Source of the DNA: Sphingomonas sp. OV641
GTDB taxonomy: Bacteria > Pseudomonadota > Alphaproteobacteria > Sphingomonadales > Sphingomonadaceae
Assembly (NCBI RefSeq): GCF_900109205.1
Contig: NZ_FNZB01000003.1
Location: 378,333-442,332 of the forward strand
DNA length: 64,000 nt
Direction: 5' to 3'
The notes beneath the pieces are model-generated. The model made no database searches. It was not told the origin of the DNA and saw only the letters and a list, made by a program, of their open reading frames with translations. Shown here piece after piece: positions 55,089-63,976 of this stretch; within the stretch, counting starts at the first letter, position 1, and the number at the start of each line of letters is the position of its first letter. A program made the translations under genes and the position numbers.

Positions 55089-56534
55089 TCAGCCCATTTT
55101 CACGTCGATCTTCATAACGGCATCCCCCGGCTGGCCTCGGACTTCGATCGTTACTCCGGACCAGACGTTTCCCGGCATATTGAGCGGGGGGGCGGTGTCA
55201 TGGCCAATGCTGCGTTTGTCTCCCAGTGGATAGAGGTCGCTCTCGTCGCCGCGGTTGGGACTGTTAAACACGCGCGCAAGGTCACGGCGCCCGTCAGCCT
55301 GGATTAGTTCAATTGCCAGCTTACGTTCCTCATTCACGTTGGCGATCGCCTCGTCGACGACATAGATGGCTATACCTTGATCGGGCAGGAACGCGTCCTG
55401 CCCTCCCCGCCGCCGGTACTCGACGACAATATACTGGCGTTCGTTCATCACGTCAGGATTCTGAATGACGATCGCGTCGCCGCCCTCAGCGGCGGGGCGC
55501 AGCGCGATGCCAGCAACGGATGTCTGGATTACCTCAGGATTGATCCAGCCATGAAACATGCGCAGCATGCCATTCGGCAGCGTTGGGGTCATGCCGCCGT
55601 CCCCCCATGAGCCAGACGCCATCAGGCAATAATCGCCGAGACCATTCGAGCGGAAATTAGCGACTTGCCCGGTGTCGTAGTAGTCTGCCCAGCGTGCGGC
55701 GAGATGGCCCCATTCGTGCGCGCATACTCCGACATGGCAGTCCTCAGGCACGGTGAGATACGTGGAAGCGCGGATCCCATTGCCAACATCCACTCCGCCG
55801 TTTGGGATGACCCACTTGTGGCTCCAGATGTCGTTTCGTTCGCTGGTCATCTCGGCGCCACCACCGGCGTGAATCACGAACAGGGCCGTCACCGCGCCCT
55901 CATCCAGCACGTCGAAGCCCGACATGTCGACGCCGGCACCAAGTGCGGCCAGCACGGCGTCGTGCGCCATCCCCTGCGCATTGCGCGGAAAGGTCCCGTC
56001 CATGCCGGAGGTCCCGTCGGCGTAGAAGCTGATGGGATGGGGCATGCGGAACCAGCCATGGACGCTGCCGGTGACGTCGATCCCGCCGCCGTTCGGCGCC
56101 CAGCGACTAATCAGACGGTAATAGTCCCGCATGCTACCGGTCGGGAACACCTTGTTTGTGCTGAAAAGCATCTGTTGAAAATAGGCTGGGTTTAGGTCCT
56201 GTTGATGCTGCCGGTCAGGGAAATCGACCAGCAGCACGACCGTAGGTATTTCCCCCTCCAGTTGCCGCGGCGGCCGGTCAATTTTCATCGCCTCAGGATT
56301 TCTCGGGCCGGTTTCGGTCGCCCCGTCGTCAAGCCCTTGGTATTTTCCACCGCGCCGGTTGGCGCGCCAGACGGCCAGGAATTGCTCGAACGTAGTCTCG
56401 GGAAGCAGCCGCTCCTCGGCGATCAGCGCCAAATAGCGCGCGTGAAGCTTGGAAAGCAGGTAAGGCGACGGTGGAACCCGACATTGCGCCTTGTGGCAGC
56501 TATCGATCCCGAAAGGCTTCAGGGCAATCCGCAT
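55089..56534 (-). CDS. M6 family metallopeptidase
   Basis: A 481-residue protein of the immune-inhibitor-A type. [17 protein letters not shown] opens the peptidase domain, with [20 protein letters not shown] after it; [20 protein letters not shown] gives the zinc motif HEWGH (His273, Glu274, His277 counted from 56534). [16 protein letters not shown] is the downstream Met-containing turn typical of M6. The C-terminal part is a beta-sandwich-like region. ATG 56534 has GGAG six bases ahead; a GTG at 56636 overlaps the stop of the matrixin-like gene by four bases, so coupling to that start is possible. No signal peptide is seen. Confidence 0.9.
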   Translation of the reverse strand: MRIALKPFGIDSCHKAQCRVPPSPYLLSKLHARYLALIAEERLLPETTFEQFLAVWRANRRGGKYQGLDDGATETGPRNPEAMKIDRPPRQLEGEIPTVVLLVDFPDRQHQQDLNPAYFQQMLFSTNKVFPTGSMRDYYRLISRWAPNGGGIDVTGSVHGWFRMPHPISFYADGTSGMDGTFPRNAQGMAHDAVLAALGAGVDMSGFDVLDEGAVTALFVIHAGGGAEMTSERNDIWSHKWVIPNGGVDVGNGIRASTYLTVPEDCHVGVCAHEWGHLAARWADYYDTGQVANFRSNGLGDYCLMASGSWGDGGMTPTLPNGMLRMFHGWINPEVIQTSVAGIALRPAAEGGDAIVIQNPDVMNERQYIVVEYRRRGGQDAFLPDQGIAIYVVDEAIANVNEERKLAIELIQADGRRDLARVFNSPNRGDESDLYPLGDKRSIGHDTAPPLNMPGNVWSGVTIEVRGQPGDAVMKIDVKMG

Positions 56535-56632
56535 CGCAATCTCCATCGTTGTGGGTCTGGTCGACATGCGTCGCAAAGAGCCATTATGCCGCTCGCTGTC
56601 CGGAGAAGGTTGCCGCGCACTTAGTTGCCGCC

Positions 56633-58051
56633 TCACGGATAGAGTTGGGCGATATAGGCGCGGTCGCTCTCAGAAAGGTCTTGGCCCGGCCGAAAGGGCT
56701 GGCCCGTCTTGAAGAGTTCCGCCGGAAGCGAATATGTCATCACCGAATCAAGGTCGAGCGCGCGCGCGCCTGGATAGGATCCGATCGCGAAGAAGTTTAG
56801 CTGCGTCGTCTGGTCATCCCAGTTCATCTTGCTCCGACTAAAATTTAGTACCGCTTCGCGGTCCCAGATGTCCCGCGCTCTAGGATTCTGATGCTCGTGG
56901 GCGAGCCCCAGCGCATGGCCGATCTCGTGGAGATAGCCGCCTCGTGCTCCCGGCTGGTCGACCGGAAAGCCCAAGTGCATAGTTGCTTCATCCGCTGGTA
57001 CGCGAAGCGCATTACGTCCGACATAGGAGAAGTTTTCGAACGTTGAGGGAAAGCTTACCCGGATGTCCGACGCACCTGACGAGACGTAGCGAACCTTGAC
57101 GTTAGCACTCTTGAGCCATTCGCCCATGGTTTCCTGAAACAGGTTCTTTTGCGCGTTACCGCCGCCGAGGAAGCGGACTCGCAAAGTTGAGCCGACCGGC
57201 CAAAGCGCCGCGTTTGGATCGGGTTGGAACGTCCGCGATTGTTCGAAATCGAGGCTTTGAACCTCAGGAGCAGCTACTTGCGACGGCGATCGGAACGGTT
57301 CCAGCTTGGCTAAGGCGATGCCGATCACCATCGGATGATCGCTCTTGACGATCATAGCGGTTTGGAAGGCACCGCCAGACTCAAGGTTGGGTGCGTTGGA
57401 CTTCTTCAGGCCCAGCCAGCGTCCAAGGCTCGCGAGCCAACCGGTGTTGCCGCTGTTGCCGAACCTATATTCGAACCGGCCCGGCCTTAGAACGCGAGCG
57501 ATCACGGTGCGATTGGGATTGCCTAGGGCTTGGGCGAGCTGGGCATCGCCAGCGATCGCGGATTGCAGGGTCGCCAGCGGCACCTCGAGAACCACCACGT
57601 CCGTCATCGCTAGTTCGAATTCCTGGGCGCCCTTGGCAATCGCCTCGGCTCCAATCTGGGAATTGAGAGCACCGATCCGCAGGCCCGCCTCGATCGTACC
57701 GGTCAAAGTTACATTGATCGGCGTGCTGGTGACGAGGCCGCCCTCGCCAAGTGTCCCGAGTACGCGTGATGAGCGCTCAAATAGCTGTGCGTCGCCGGTC
57801 GGGATGGTGCCCGCGCGTACTTCGGGCCACTCGAATACGTCCCCCGGGAGGATGCCGCTGCGCGCCGGAACCAAGAAGATAAAGTTCTGTTCTTGTACCC
57901 AACGCTTGAGTGGTTCGCTTTGATTGCGAGATGCACGAACGAAGAGAAAAAGCAGCGCGCCTAGGCTGACAATAACACCCAGCAGCAAAAGCGTAAAAAC
58001 CTTGCGCTTCCTCCGATAGTCAGGGCGCGGTTCGGCCGTAATGCCGCCCAT
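56633..58051 (-). CDS. Membrane-anchored matrixin-like metallopeptidase
   Basis: A 472-residue protein with one helix ([20 protein letters not shown], 18-37). Residues 55-115 resemble a SAF domain ([20 protein letters not shown]). The C-terminal catalytic domain is a metzincin: [20 protein letters not shown] gives His375, Glu376, His379 and His385, and SVMTYSLP supplies the Met-turn, as in matrixins. The catalytic domain should face the periplasm. ATG 58051 has GGAGGAAG ahead, so the extended frame to 58345 is rejected. It is upstream of and probably operonic with the M6 gene, and convergent with the peroxidase-lipoprotein operon. Confidence 0.88.
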   Translation of the reverse strand: MGGITAEPRPDYRRKRKVFTLLLLGVIVSLGALLFLFVRASRNQSEPLKRWVQEQNFIFLVPARSGILPGDVFEWPEVRAGTIPTGDAQLFERSSRVLGTLGEGGLVTSTPINVTLTGTIEAGLRIGALNSQIGAEAIAKGAQEFELAMTDVVVLEVPLATLQSAIAGDAQLAQALGNPNRTVIARVLRPGRFEYRFGNSGNTGWLASLGRWLGLKKSNAPNLESGGAFQTAMIVKSDHPMVIGIALAKLEPFRSPSQVAAPEVQSLDFEQSRTFQPDPNAALWPVGSTLRVRFLGGGNAQKNLFQETMGEWLKSANVKVRYVSSGASDIRVSFPSTFENFSYVGRNALRVPADEATMHLGFPVDQPGARGGYLHEIGHALGLAHEHQNPRARDIWDREAVLNFSRSKMNWDDQTTQLNFFAIGSYPGARALDLDSVMTYSLPAELFKTGQPFRPGQDLSESDRAYIAQLYP

Positions 58052-58670
58052 GCTTCTTCCTCCAGAGAACCGAATAATAGCACTCTTCATCACAAGCAAC
58101 ATCGGGAAACATCCTGACGGCCCGGAGCGATCGCGCGCCATAAGGTATAAGCACCCCTCCCTCCGCTTCACCGGTGGAAAGCGAACTGGGCAATGTGAGC
58201 CTCGCAAACTCGTATAAAAAACCTTGGTGTGTAACTTGTCGTGTAAAACGATCTCGCTCAACGCCAGACAGTTATAAACGCGAGGCGTGCCGTGGCTCTT
58301 TGAAAAGAACGGAGCAGAGGCTAAATCTTTTCGTCCATCATCCAAAACAGGTTGCTTATCTTGCTATAATCACAAAGCCTGATCAGATCATGACGTGTAC
58401 ATCAATAAGTTTTAGCCCTAAGTAAAAACATGGATTACCAGTGCAACGGTATCGTAAACCATGTGCGTTTACTGCATCTACCATTGTACTGCACTGCAGA
58501 TAGGGATAGTCTAGCAATATTAATGCGCAGTGCCAGACAATGGAGTCCCATATCGGTGGTAGCTGCTTCCACTTCGCGTCCACAGCATGTCTGACGGACT
58601 CGCGGCCTCCCTCGTTAATCATGATGCGTGGCTCACAATACTCCCGTCCTTGATTGATGGAGATTTTGAA
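58052..58670. other. AT-richer gene-free stretch
   Basis: About 620 bases of distinctly lower GC than the rest of the window, with runs such as CGTATAAAAAACC and CTTGCTATAATCAC near 58210 and 58360. Short frames here (58174-58425 plus; 58383-58622 minus) have no ribosome binding sites and look unlike proteins. It probably holds divergent promoters of the matrixin and small membrane-protein genes. TATAAT at 58369-58374 is a perfect -10 box, but no partner -35 is convincing. Confidence 0.45.
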
Positions 58671-58991
58671 ATGACAAGCTTAGCTAACAACATAACAAAC
58701 TTGTTAAAGGAGCGTGCACCGGATCTGGCTGCGGCGTCGACAGATGACGGTGTAAAGAACATTGTTGAACAGGTAGAGAAAGAAGCAATTATACGCACAC
58801 CCATACCTAACACTGTCGTGTACAAGGTAACCGTTGTGGTTCTTGGTATTAGTGTCATCGGTGTTATTGTCGCCCAAACGTGGATTGCACTGGTTAAGTC
58901 GCAGGGCGACATACCCGATGGATTGATCGCCATTGGCTCAGCAGCAATTGGTGCGCTAGCCGGGCTCCTGGCGCCCCCACCGGCAAGGTAG
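58671..58991 (+). CDS. Small membrane protein, holin-like layout
   Basis: A 106-residue protein starting at ATG 58671 with GGAG 9 bases ahead. The first 45 residues form an acidic helical region (NNITNLLKERAPDLAAASTD), followed by two hydrophobic helices (VYKVTVVVLGISVIGVIVAQ and GLIAIGSAAIGALAGLLAPP) joined by a short charged loop. This resembles small phage- or island-borne membrane proteins, including some holins, but no family can be proven. It lies beside the peptidase cluster and might provide a membrane route for its leaderless enzymes; that is speculation. Confidence 0.7.
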   Translation: MTSLANNITNLLKERAPDLAAASTDDGVKNIVEQVEKEAIIRTPIPNTVVYKVTVVVLGISVIGVIVAQTWIALVKSQGDIPDGLIAIGSAAIGALAGLLAPPPAR

Positions 58992-59233
58992 GCGGAGATC
59001 GGGCGATTGTTGCAGCCTCAGCGTCCGCTCCGCCGACGCGAATTTGTTCGTCTTCTTGCTCATGCAGGCTCCACCTTTCAGGATTTGGAGCCTCCGACAA
59101 ATCCGAGGTGGTTCAGACTGCCACGAAGGTGCGCCACTCGTAGACCGCTAGGATAGCCATGCCGCCGAGATGCCAACGACTATGAGGCGGGCAGGTAAGG
59201 GTTCATCAGGATAGCGTAGCCGAACGATACGGC

Positions 59234-59430
59234 GTGAGCCACACGACGCCAAGGGGGTGGGAACCGGTTACTCTCGGGTCGGTGATAAGTCTGCTCTCAG
59301 GGCAGCATCTTCAGCCAAACGAATATTCGGATACTGCCGGAGCAGGCGTTCCCTATATTACCGGGTCATCTGACTTCACCTCGAATGGGCTTTCCATCAG
59401 CCGATACGCGCTAGTTCGGAAAGGTCGTCG
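59234..59430 (+). pseudogene. N-terminal fragment of a type I restriction specificity subunit (HsdS)
   Basis: From GTG 59234 the first 55-60 residues read as an HsdS target-recognition domain start: RGWEPVTLGSVISLLSGQHL, then YSDTAGAGVPYITGSSDFTS and GLSISRY. The match ends abruptly near 59410; the frame runs on to 59581 as unrelated sequence. The rest of hsdS, hsdM and hsdR are absent. It is a recombination remnant joined directly to a truncated DUF3644 gene. Confidence 0.75.
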
Positions 59431-60194
59431 TGAAAACGCCAAGCGGCGCGGAGAAATATTGGGAACTGGGCCAGTGCCTAAAACATGCCCGCTCACCGAT
59501 CGAGCAAGGGGCGAAAGACAATCTAAACCTGCTGCTGGAAATCCGACACGAAATCGAACATCGCTCGACCAGCCGCATTGATGATGCGCTGAGTGCAAAG
59601 CTGCAAGCCTGCTGCATTAACCTCAACGATGCGATCAAGAGCATATTCGGTGCGCAATATGCACTGGAACGCCGCCTGCCTATCGCTCTGCAGTTCGTGA
59701 CTTTCAGCCCGGATCAACGCGCGATCTTGAAGAAGGCCGGCACGCTGCCGCGTCATGTCGAAACCACGATGGACAATTTTGAGCAGAAATTGACACCGGA
59801 GCAGCAGGCCGACCCTCGGTTCGCCTTCCCGGTGTTCATGGTTCACAAGACTGCCAACCGCGCGCCCGGCGCTGATCTTGCCGTGGAAATCGTGCCGCCG
59901 GTATCGGAAGTCGATCAGAAATTCAACATGGCGCTGAAAGAGGTGGAGAAGAAGAAATATCTTCCCGCCGCCATGGTGAGGGCGATGAAGGACGAGGACT
60001 TCGACGCCTTCACGATGGATAGCTATACCCGGCTTTGGAAGCGTCTCGGCGCGAAAGACCCGGCGAAGGGTTACGGCGCGATAGCCGTCGGCAATCAATG
60101 GAGTTGGTATGATACTTGGCGGAACCGCTTAAGGGAGGAATGCCAGCAGCATCCTGAACGATACAAGACTGCTCAGGCTGCCGCTTTGACCTAG
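59430..60194 (+). pseudogene. N-terminally truncated DUF3644 protein
   Basis: A 254-residue frame opening at GTG 59430 (the frame is open only from 59415). KTPSGAEKYWELGQCLKHAR, then LLLEIRHEIEHRSTSRIDDA and IKSIFGAQYALERRLPIALQ match the middle of DUF3644 proteins, and YTRLWKRLGAKDPAKGYGAI with WYDTWRNRLREECQQ is their C-terminus. The IRHEIEHR motif is HEPN-like, so these may be RNases or toxin-like effectors. About 60-80 N-terminal residues normal for the family are missing, replaced by the HsdS fragment, so it may be inactive, although the frame remains intact and could be translated. Confidence 0.75.
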
Positions 60195-60897
60195 CCGGTC
60201 GGCGGCTTCCGATATGACCGGACATCCACCATCGCTGAAGCGAATGACCATCTCTGGTCGGCAGCCACCAATCGGCGTCAGCCTCCAGCAACGGCAGCTT
60301 TTCACTGTCGACGAGCGGAAAGCCGCCGGTCGGCTCCCGGCCCATTTCCAGTCGCACTCCGATGGTCGGCCGGGGAAGCACTGGACGTCCGCTCCTGGCG
60401 AGACCTGTCGTTTAACGCGTCGGTCTGTAAGGGCAGGTAAGTCCCAAATATCACCGCGTCATGTCGTCGATGCCGTCCCGTACAGCCTTGATCGACTCCC
60501 GTCAGCGAATGTCCAAAGCTGGGAACCGGGCAGAGGTAGGGAGAACGGCTGGGAGCGAGGCTTCCCGTTGAAATCCGTAAGTCAGCTTACGCCTGATTGT
60601 GTTAAAAACTACCGGTCAGTGGCTTTGAGGATCAACATCGCCTAATCGGCAAGGTTTGGCTTACTTGAATCAACAACTTACGAGAAGTGCATAACTCCGG
60701 ATTTGCTCGTACGGGCCGGTTTCGGGGACGTGGACAATTTCTCTACACAAGCACCCAATGCCAATTGTTTGGCCCAGATCCGGCCCGCCCCGTTAGCGGT
60801 CATCACATAGTGTCAGTCAAGATCCAAAGATCTTCAAAAGAGATGTACGCCCAAGTTAGCGGTGGCTACGCGTCGCCACATCAAGCAGAGACTTTTG
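60195..60897. other. Gene-free stretch with repeated GGTCGGC words
   Basis: Seven hundred bases without a convincing gene. GGTCGGC occurs four times on the plus strand in 175 bases (60197, 60256, 60328, 60364). Surrounding sequence (CGCTGAAGCGAATGACCA, AACGGCAGCTTTTCACTG, AGCGGAAAGCCGCCGG) looks like a dispersed intergenic repeat. The frame at 60687-60905 has no ribosome binding site and is not called. Confidence 0.5.
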
Positions 60898-61338
60898 CTA
60901 ACTGAGCAACTCGGAGATTCCGGCAGCTGTGTTCAGACGATATTTAACGAAATTCATCCGTCCACCGGATGAGCCGTTTGAGCATATCACTTCGTACGTC
61001 ATCGGTTGTGCCAACGCCGAGACATGGATAGTTTGATTGCATTGGTTCCCAAGTACAACGATCGTGTAGGCGAAGCCATCACCATCGGGGCTCATCCGAT
61101 TGCCTTCGGCGATAAGCGGATCGCTGTTGAATCGTGCAGCGCCTGAGGACACTAGCCTGGCCTGTGTCGCGTTCTTCCGAGCCTTTTGCTCCTGAGCGGC
61201 CTTCGCCTGCTCAGCCCTCTTCTCCTCATCGGTTTTGCCGTCAAACACACAGCTTCCGATCCATGCGAGCAAGAAAAGCAGCACGAGACAGCCGCCGAGC
61301 GTTTCGCCCGGCGACGACGCCTTGACATCATTCGACAA
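60898..61338 (-). CDS. Hypothetical membrane or lipid-anchored protein
   Basis: A 146-residue protein from TTG 61338, with GGGGGC ahead. One hydrophobic segment (LGGCLVLLFLLAWIGSC, residues 14-30) precedes a highly charged helical linker (KTDEEKRAEQAKAAQEQKAR). The C-terminal half is beta-rich (FAYTIVVLGNQCNQTIHVSA). The segment WIGSC could be a lipobox, but a plain membrane anchor is equally likely. No family is recognised. It sits near the right end of the island. Confidence 0.62.
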   Translation of the reverse strand: MSNDVKASSPGETLGGCLVLLFLLAWIGSCVFDGKTDEEKRAEQAKAAQEQKARKNATQARLVSSGAARFNSDPLIAEGNRMSPDGDGFAYTIVVLGNQCNQTIHVSALAQPMTYEVICSNGSSGGRMNFVKYRLNTAAGISELLS

Positions 61339-61720
61339 AGATATGCCCCCGCGTTCGCCCGGCTGGTGCCGGGACGGTTAGTCACGCGCGAACACGGGGT
61401 AGCACGCCACGCATATTCGCCCTCGCGGGCTATTGTATTCAGCGGGCCGCCCGACGTGAGCGGACCCGTGTTCCGTGCGTGTTTGCACACCTCGCGCCGG
61501 TGACTAAGCCATTGCGAGGCGGTCTCTTGATACGCGCGCATCGTTGTTCGACGCAAGCGGTACCGTTGCGGATCGACGCACGGGTTTGCTCGCTCGTTCC
61601 TCGCGGCGCGGGCAGGGCGGCAGTGATGCGAAGCTAAGGTCGGGGAACCTTAGTGATGGGGGCGGCCGGATAGCCCAATGGCGCGCGCGATGAGGGCCGC
61701 CGCCATCAGCAACTACGCTA

Positions 61721-61738
61721 GGCACCGTAAACGGTGCC
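61721..61738. repeat. 18-base palindrome near the right island border
   Basis: GGCACCGTAAACGGTGCC is a perfect palindrome apart from the two central bases. It overlaps the first bases of the direct-repeat copy. It may be a recombinase or excisionase binding site. Confidence 0.5.
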
Positions 61739-61752
61739 CACTTTGATGCCCA
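61735..61752 (+). repeat. Right copy of the 18-base imperfect direct repeat
   Basis: TGCCCACTTTGATGCCCA matches the copy at 38389-38406 in 16 of 18 positions, same orientation. Located 144 bases before the right attachment core. Confidence 0.5.
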
Positions 61753-61895
61753 TTTCGGCTGCGGATCAAGCCGGTCCGAGGCGAACGGGTGCGAACCACC
61801 GCGCATGATTGCTCCAGTCGTTGGTGCGCATCTCGCCTCGCAGTGGGGCAGGGGACGAACTAGCCGGGACGATTGCGGACAACTACTTGTTAGGA

Positions 61896-61909
61896 CACCC
61901 TCTCCGCCA
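61896..61909 (+). repeat. Right attachment core (copy of tRNA-Ser 3' end)
   Basis: CACCCTCTCCGCCA repeats 38331-38344 exactly, in the same orientation, 23.6 kb away. No tRNA gene surrounds it, as expected for the displaced copy produced by integration into a tRNA 3' end. The identity is short, so chance cannot be fully excluded. Confidence 0.55.
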
Positions 61910-62607
61910 TCCTTTCTGACACAGAGGCAGCGCCGTGCTTGCGCAGGCGTGAGCTCATGCTTGATGTTCACTTCTGTGGCTTGAACGATATTCAGGCTAG
62001 CGGCCGTGTGATCACGATCGCTCCCGCATGAGAATTGTCGGTTCGGTGCGGCAAGTCGGCAGCTCAGCCAGTTCACGTGAACCCTGCGGCCTACCATCAA
62101 TATTCCTGCCGTGCGCCTGTTGTACCGGTGAGCGCTTAGCGCGCGTGAGTTCCTGGAACGGTCGCGTGGGTTTGATCGGCAACGGGGCGGTTGCCGGCGC
62201 TGCCCGAATATTTTCGTGAATGGCCGCGTGTATGCTGGTGGCGGTCTAGCATCGCCGACCAGTTGGCTGCTCGAGAACTATCTGCTCCAAGATCGGCGGT
62301 GAAAAGAAGCCGTTACAATTTGCCGGAATGGTGATCCGATAGTCTATCTGTGTTGGTTCACAGATCTCTGATCACGCGCCCGCTATTGCGAGGCGCTTTC
62401 ACTCATGGCAGGCTTGATTGGCCAAACGTCGTTCATTGGGAGCGCGCTTATGACCATGTTCGGCTCGATCCAGCCGCATGCCTCTCTGTGGAGCGACTCC
62501 TCGGGAGAATGGCACGCGAACGTTTCCGTGATCCCGCGCGACACTGGCGGATGCGCTGACCCGACGCGCCGGCTCAGCGGATCGTCATTGGCCAATGAGG
62601 CTGTGCT

Positions 62608-63615
62608 GTGCTGAACCACCGAGTGGACAGCATCGCGAATTTAGAGGCGGCGATCGGACCGACGCCGCCAGCCATGCATTACAAGGTGATCGACCATATC
62701 GATGCGGGCGCCGCGGATTGGATCGCGCGCTCGCCATTCATGCTTGCCGGCATAGGGCAGGGCGCGGACCTCCGCATCGCATTGGTCGGCGGCCGAGGCG
62801 GGGTTGTGGCCGAGCGGCATGCGTTGCTTTTAAGCGGCGAAGCTGCTGCGGCAGTCGCCATCGCGCAGGTTGGTGATCCATTTGGCTCGCTGTTCCTTCT
62901 GCCAGGGATAGGAGAGACGCTCCGAGTTAATGGCCGGGTGACGCAGGTGGCGGGCGGATCCGTGCGCATCGATGTGCGCGAGTGTTACGGACATTGTGCC
63001 AAGGCGCTGATCCGATCCGAGTTCTGGCGCGCCGAGCCAGTAGAAGCACCGGCCCGGCTGGATGAATTCCTAGCCGAAAGCCGCTTTCTGGCACTCGCGA
63101 CGGTGGGGCGGAGCGGCGACGCCGACGTAAGCCCCAAGGGCGATCCTGCCGGACTGCTGGTGCAACGAGATGGCGAAGCGCTGCTGTTCGCAGAGCGGCC
63201 CGGCAATCGACGCGCGGACAGTTACCGCAACATCTTGGAATGTGGGCATGTCGCGCTTGCACTGCTGGTTCCGGGCGCGCGGACAGTGGCGCTGGCATCT
63301 GGAATGGCCACGATGACGACCGATCCCGTCATGCTCGACCGGTTTCGCGTTGACGAGAAGGCACCCCTTATGGCGACCCGCGTGACTCTGGACCGCATCG
63401 TCATCACGCGAAGCGTTGCACTGGCCGATGCAGCGCTTTGGCCAGTCCGGGCGAAGTCCGATGTCGACCCAGCCAAGCTGTTTGTGGAGCACATTCGCGC
63501 GAACAAGGCGTCCGGGGTTGCGGCGTCGCTGGCCCGCGCCTCGCTTGCGGTGCCCGGAGCGAGCCACTTGCTGCGGAAGGGTCTCGAAAAGGATTACGAG
63601 GAGAATCTGTACTGA
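62608..63615 (+). CDS. Pyridoxamine 5'-phosphate oxidase-like (FMN-binding) protein
   Basis: A 335-residue protein. The C-terminal half has a split-barrel flavin fold: FLAESRFLALATVGRSGDAD, then VSPKGDPAGLLVQRDGEALL, FAERPGNRRADSYRNILECG and HVALALLVPG, as in PNPOx-like proteins of the MSMEG-type that carry an N-terminal lobe. DVRECYGHCAKALIRSEFW is the conserved segment between lobes. It probably binds FMN or F420 and reduces or oxidises a small molecule. GTG 62608 has GAGG six bases ahead. It is the last gene before the rRNA leader and lies outside the island. Confidence 0.88.
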   Translation: MLNHRVDSIANLEAAIGPTPPAMHYKVIDHIDAGAADWIARSPFMLAGIGQGADLRIALVGGRGGVVAERHALLLSGEAAAAVAIAQVGDPFGSLFLLPGIGETLRVNGRVTQVAGGSVRIDVRECYGHCAKALIRSEFWRAEPVEAPARLDEFLAESRFLALATVGRSGDADVSPKGDPAGLLVQRDGEALLFAERPGNRRADSYRNILECGHVALALLVPGARTVALASGMATMTTDPVMLDRFRVDEKAPLMATRVTLDRIVITRSVALADAALWPVRAKSDVDPAKLFVEHIRANKASGVAASLARASLAVPGASHLLRKGLEKDYEENLY

Positions 63616-63830
63616 CCAGCGAACGGATGTCGCGGATCGGCGGCGATTTGTGAGCCTGACCGCCAGATGACGGCGTTTCGGACTTGTTGGGTGAGGGACT
63701 GGGTCTGATTCGTGTTGGAGGGGGCGGGAGGCATGGTGTTTGGGCTACAGGTGTGTGACTTCACGACAAGTTAAAAGTGGCGGAAATCCGGGCATTTTGG
63801 GTGGGACTGTAAGAAAGTTGCAAAAAGTGT
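63616..63830. other. Region between the FMN-binding gene and the rRNA promoter
   Basis: About 215 bases with no gene. The segment 63700-63800 is rich in G and T on the plus strand (GTTGGAGGGGGCGGGAGG). No terminator is obvious after the preceding gene. Confidence 0.4.
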
Positions 63831-63859
63831 TTGACGGTATTGGGCGGTCGCCCTAGATG
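63831..63859 (+). promoter_or_regulatory. Probable rRNA operon promoter
   Basis: TTGACG (63831-63836) and TAGATG (63854-63859) are separated by 17 bases, and the spacer is GC-rich, as for strong stable-RNA promoters. It is followed by about 140 bases of leader that end in a boxA. Confidence 0.6.
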
Positions 63860-63965
63860 GGTGTCACCGCAGCGGTGGCCGGAACGGTTGCCGCGGTGGT
63901 CATCGAAATCCAGGCGCCGAGGTCGTCCCACGAAAGAGGGATTGGACTGGGCGTCGGTTTTTGTC

Positions 63966-63976
63966 GCTCTTTGACA
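63966..63976 (+). promoter_or_regulatory. boxA-like antitermination site in an rRNA leader
   Basis: GCTCTTTGACA resembles the boxA consensus (TGCTCTTTAACA) that recruits Nus factors to rRNA transcripts. It is followed by TTAGATGAAGGGACAT, a sequence that ordinarily precedes 16S rRNA in sphingomonads, at the very end of the window. The 16S gene would start beyond base 64000. Confidence 0.65.

Larger units (their letters stand above)
61339..62607. other. Gene-free right border of the island
   Basis: A 1.27-kb stretch without convincing genes. A minus-strand frame at 61504-62100 is a run of Arg, Ser and Pro and is not called. The stretch holds the right attachment core (61896-61909), a direct-repeat copy (61735-61752) and a palindrome (61721-61738), all described separately. 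After 61910 the sequence presumably returns to ordinary chromosome. Confidence 0.5.

Noticed and set aside
58174..58622. Short frames (83 and 79 codons) in the AT-rich gap
   Set aside because: They show no initiation signals, and their translations do not resemble proteins.
60195..60400. A CRISPR array
   Set aside because: The GGTCGGC copies are short, unevenly spaced and lack a common repeat of 20-40 bases with unique spacers; no cas gene is present.
61504..62100. A 198-codon minus-strand frame
   Set aside because: Its translation is a mix of Arg, Ser and Pro with no domain or ribosome binding site, in a GC-rich border region where long chance frames are common.
62350..62559. A 69-codon plus-strand frame upstream of the FMN-binding protein gene
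   Set aside because: No ribosome binding site and no conserved features, although its end has some coding-like composition.
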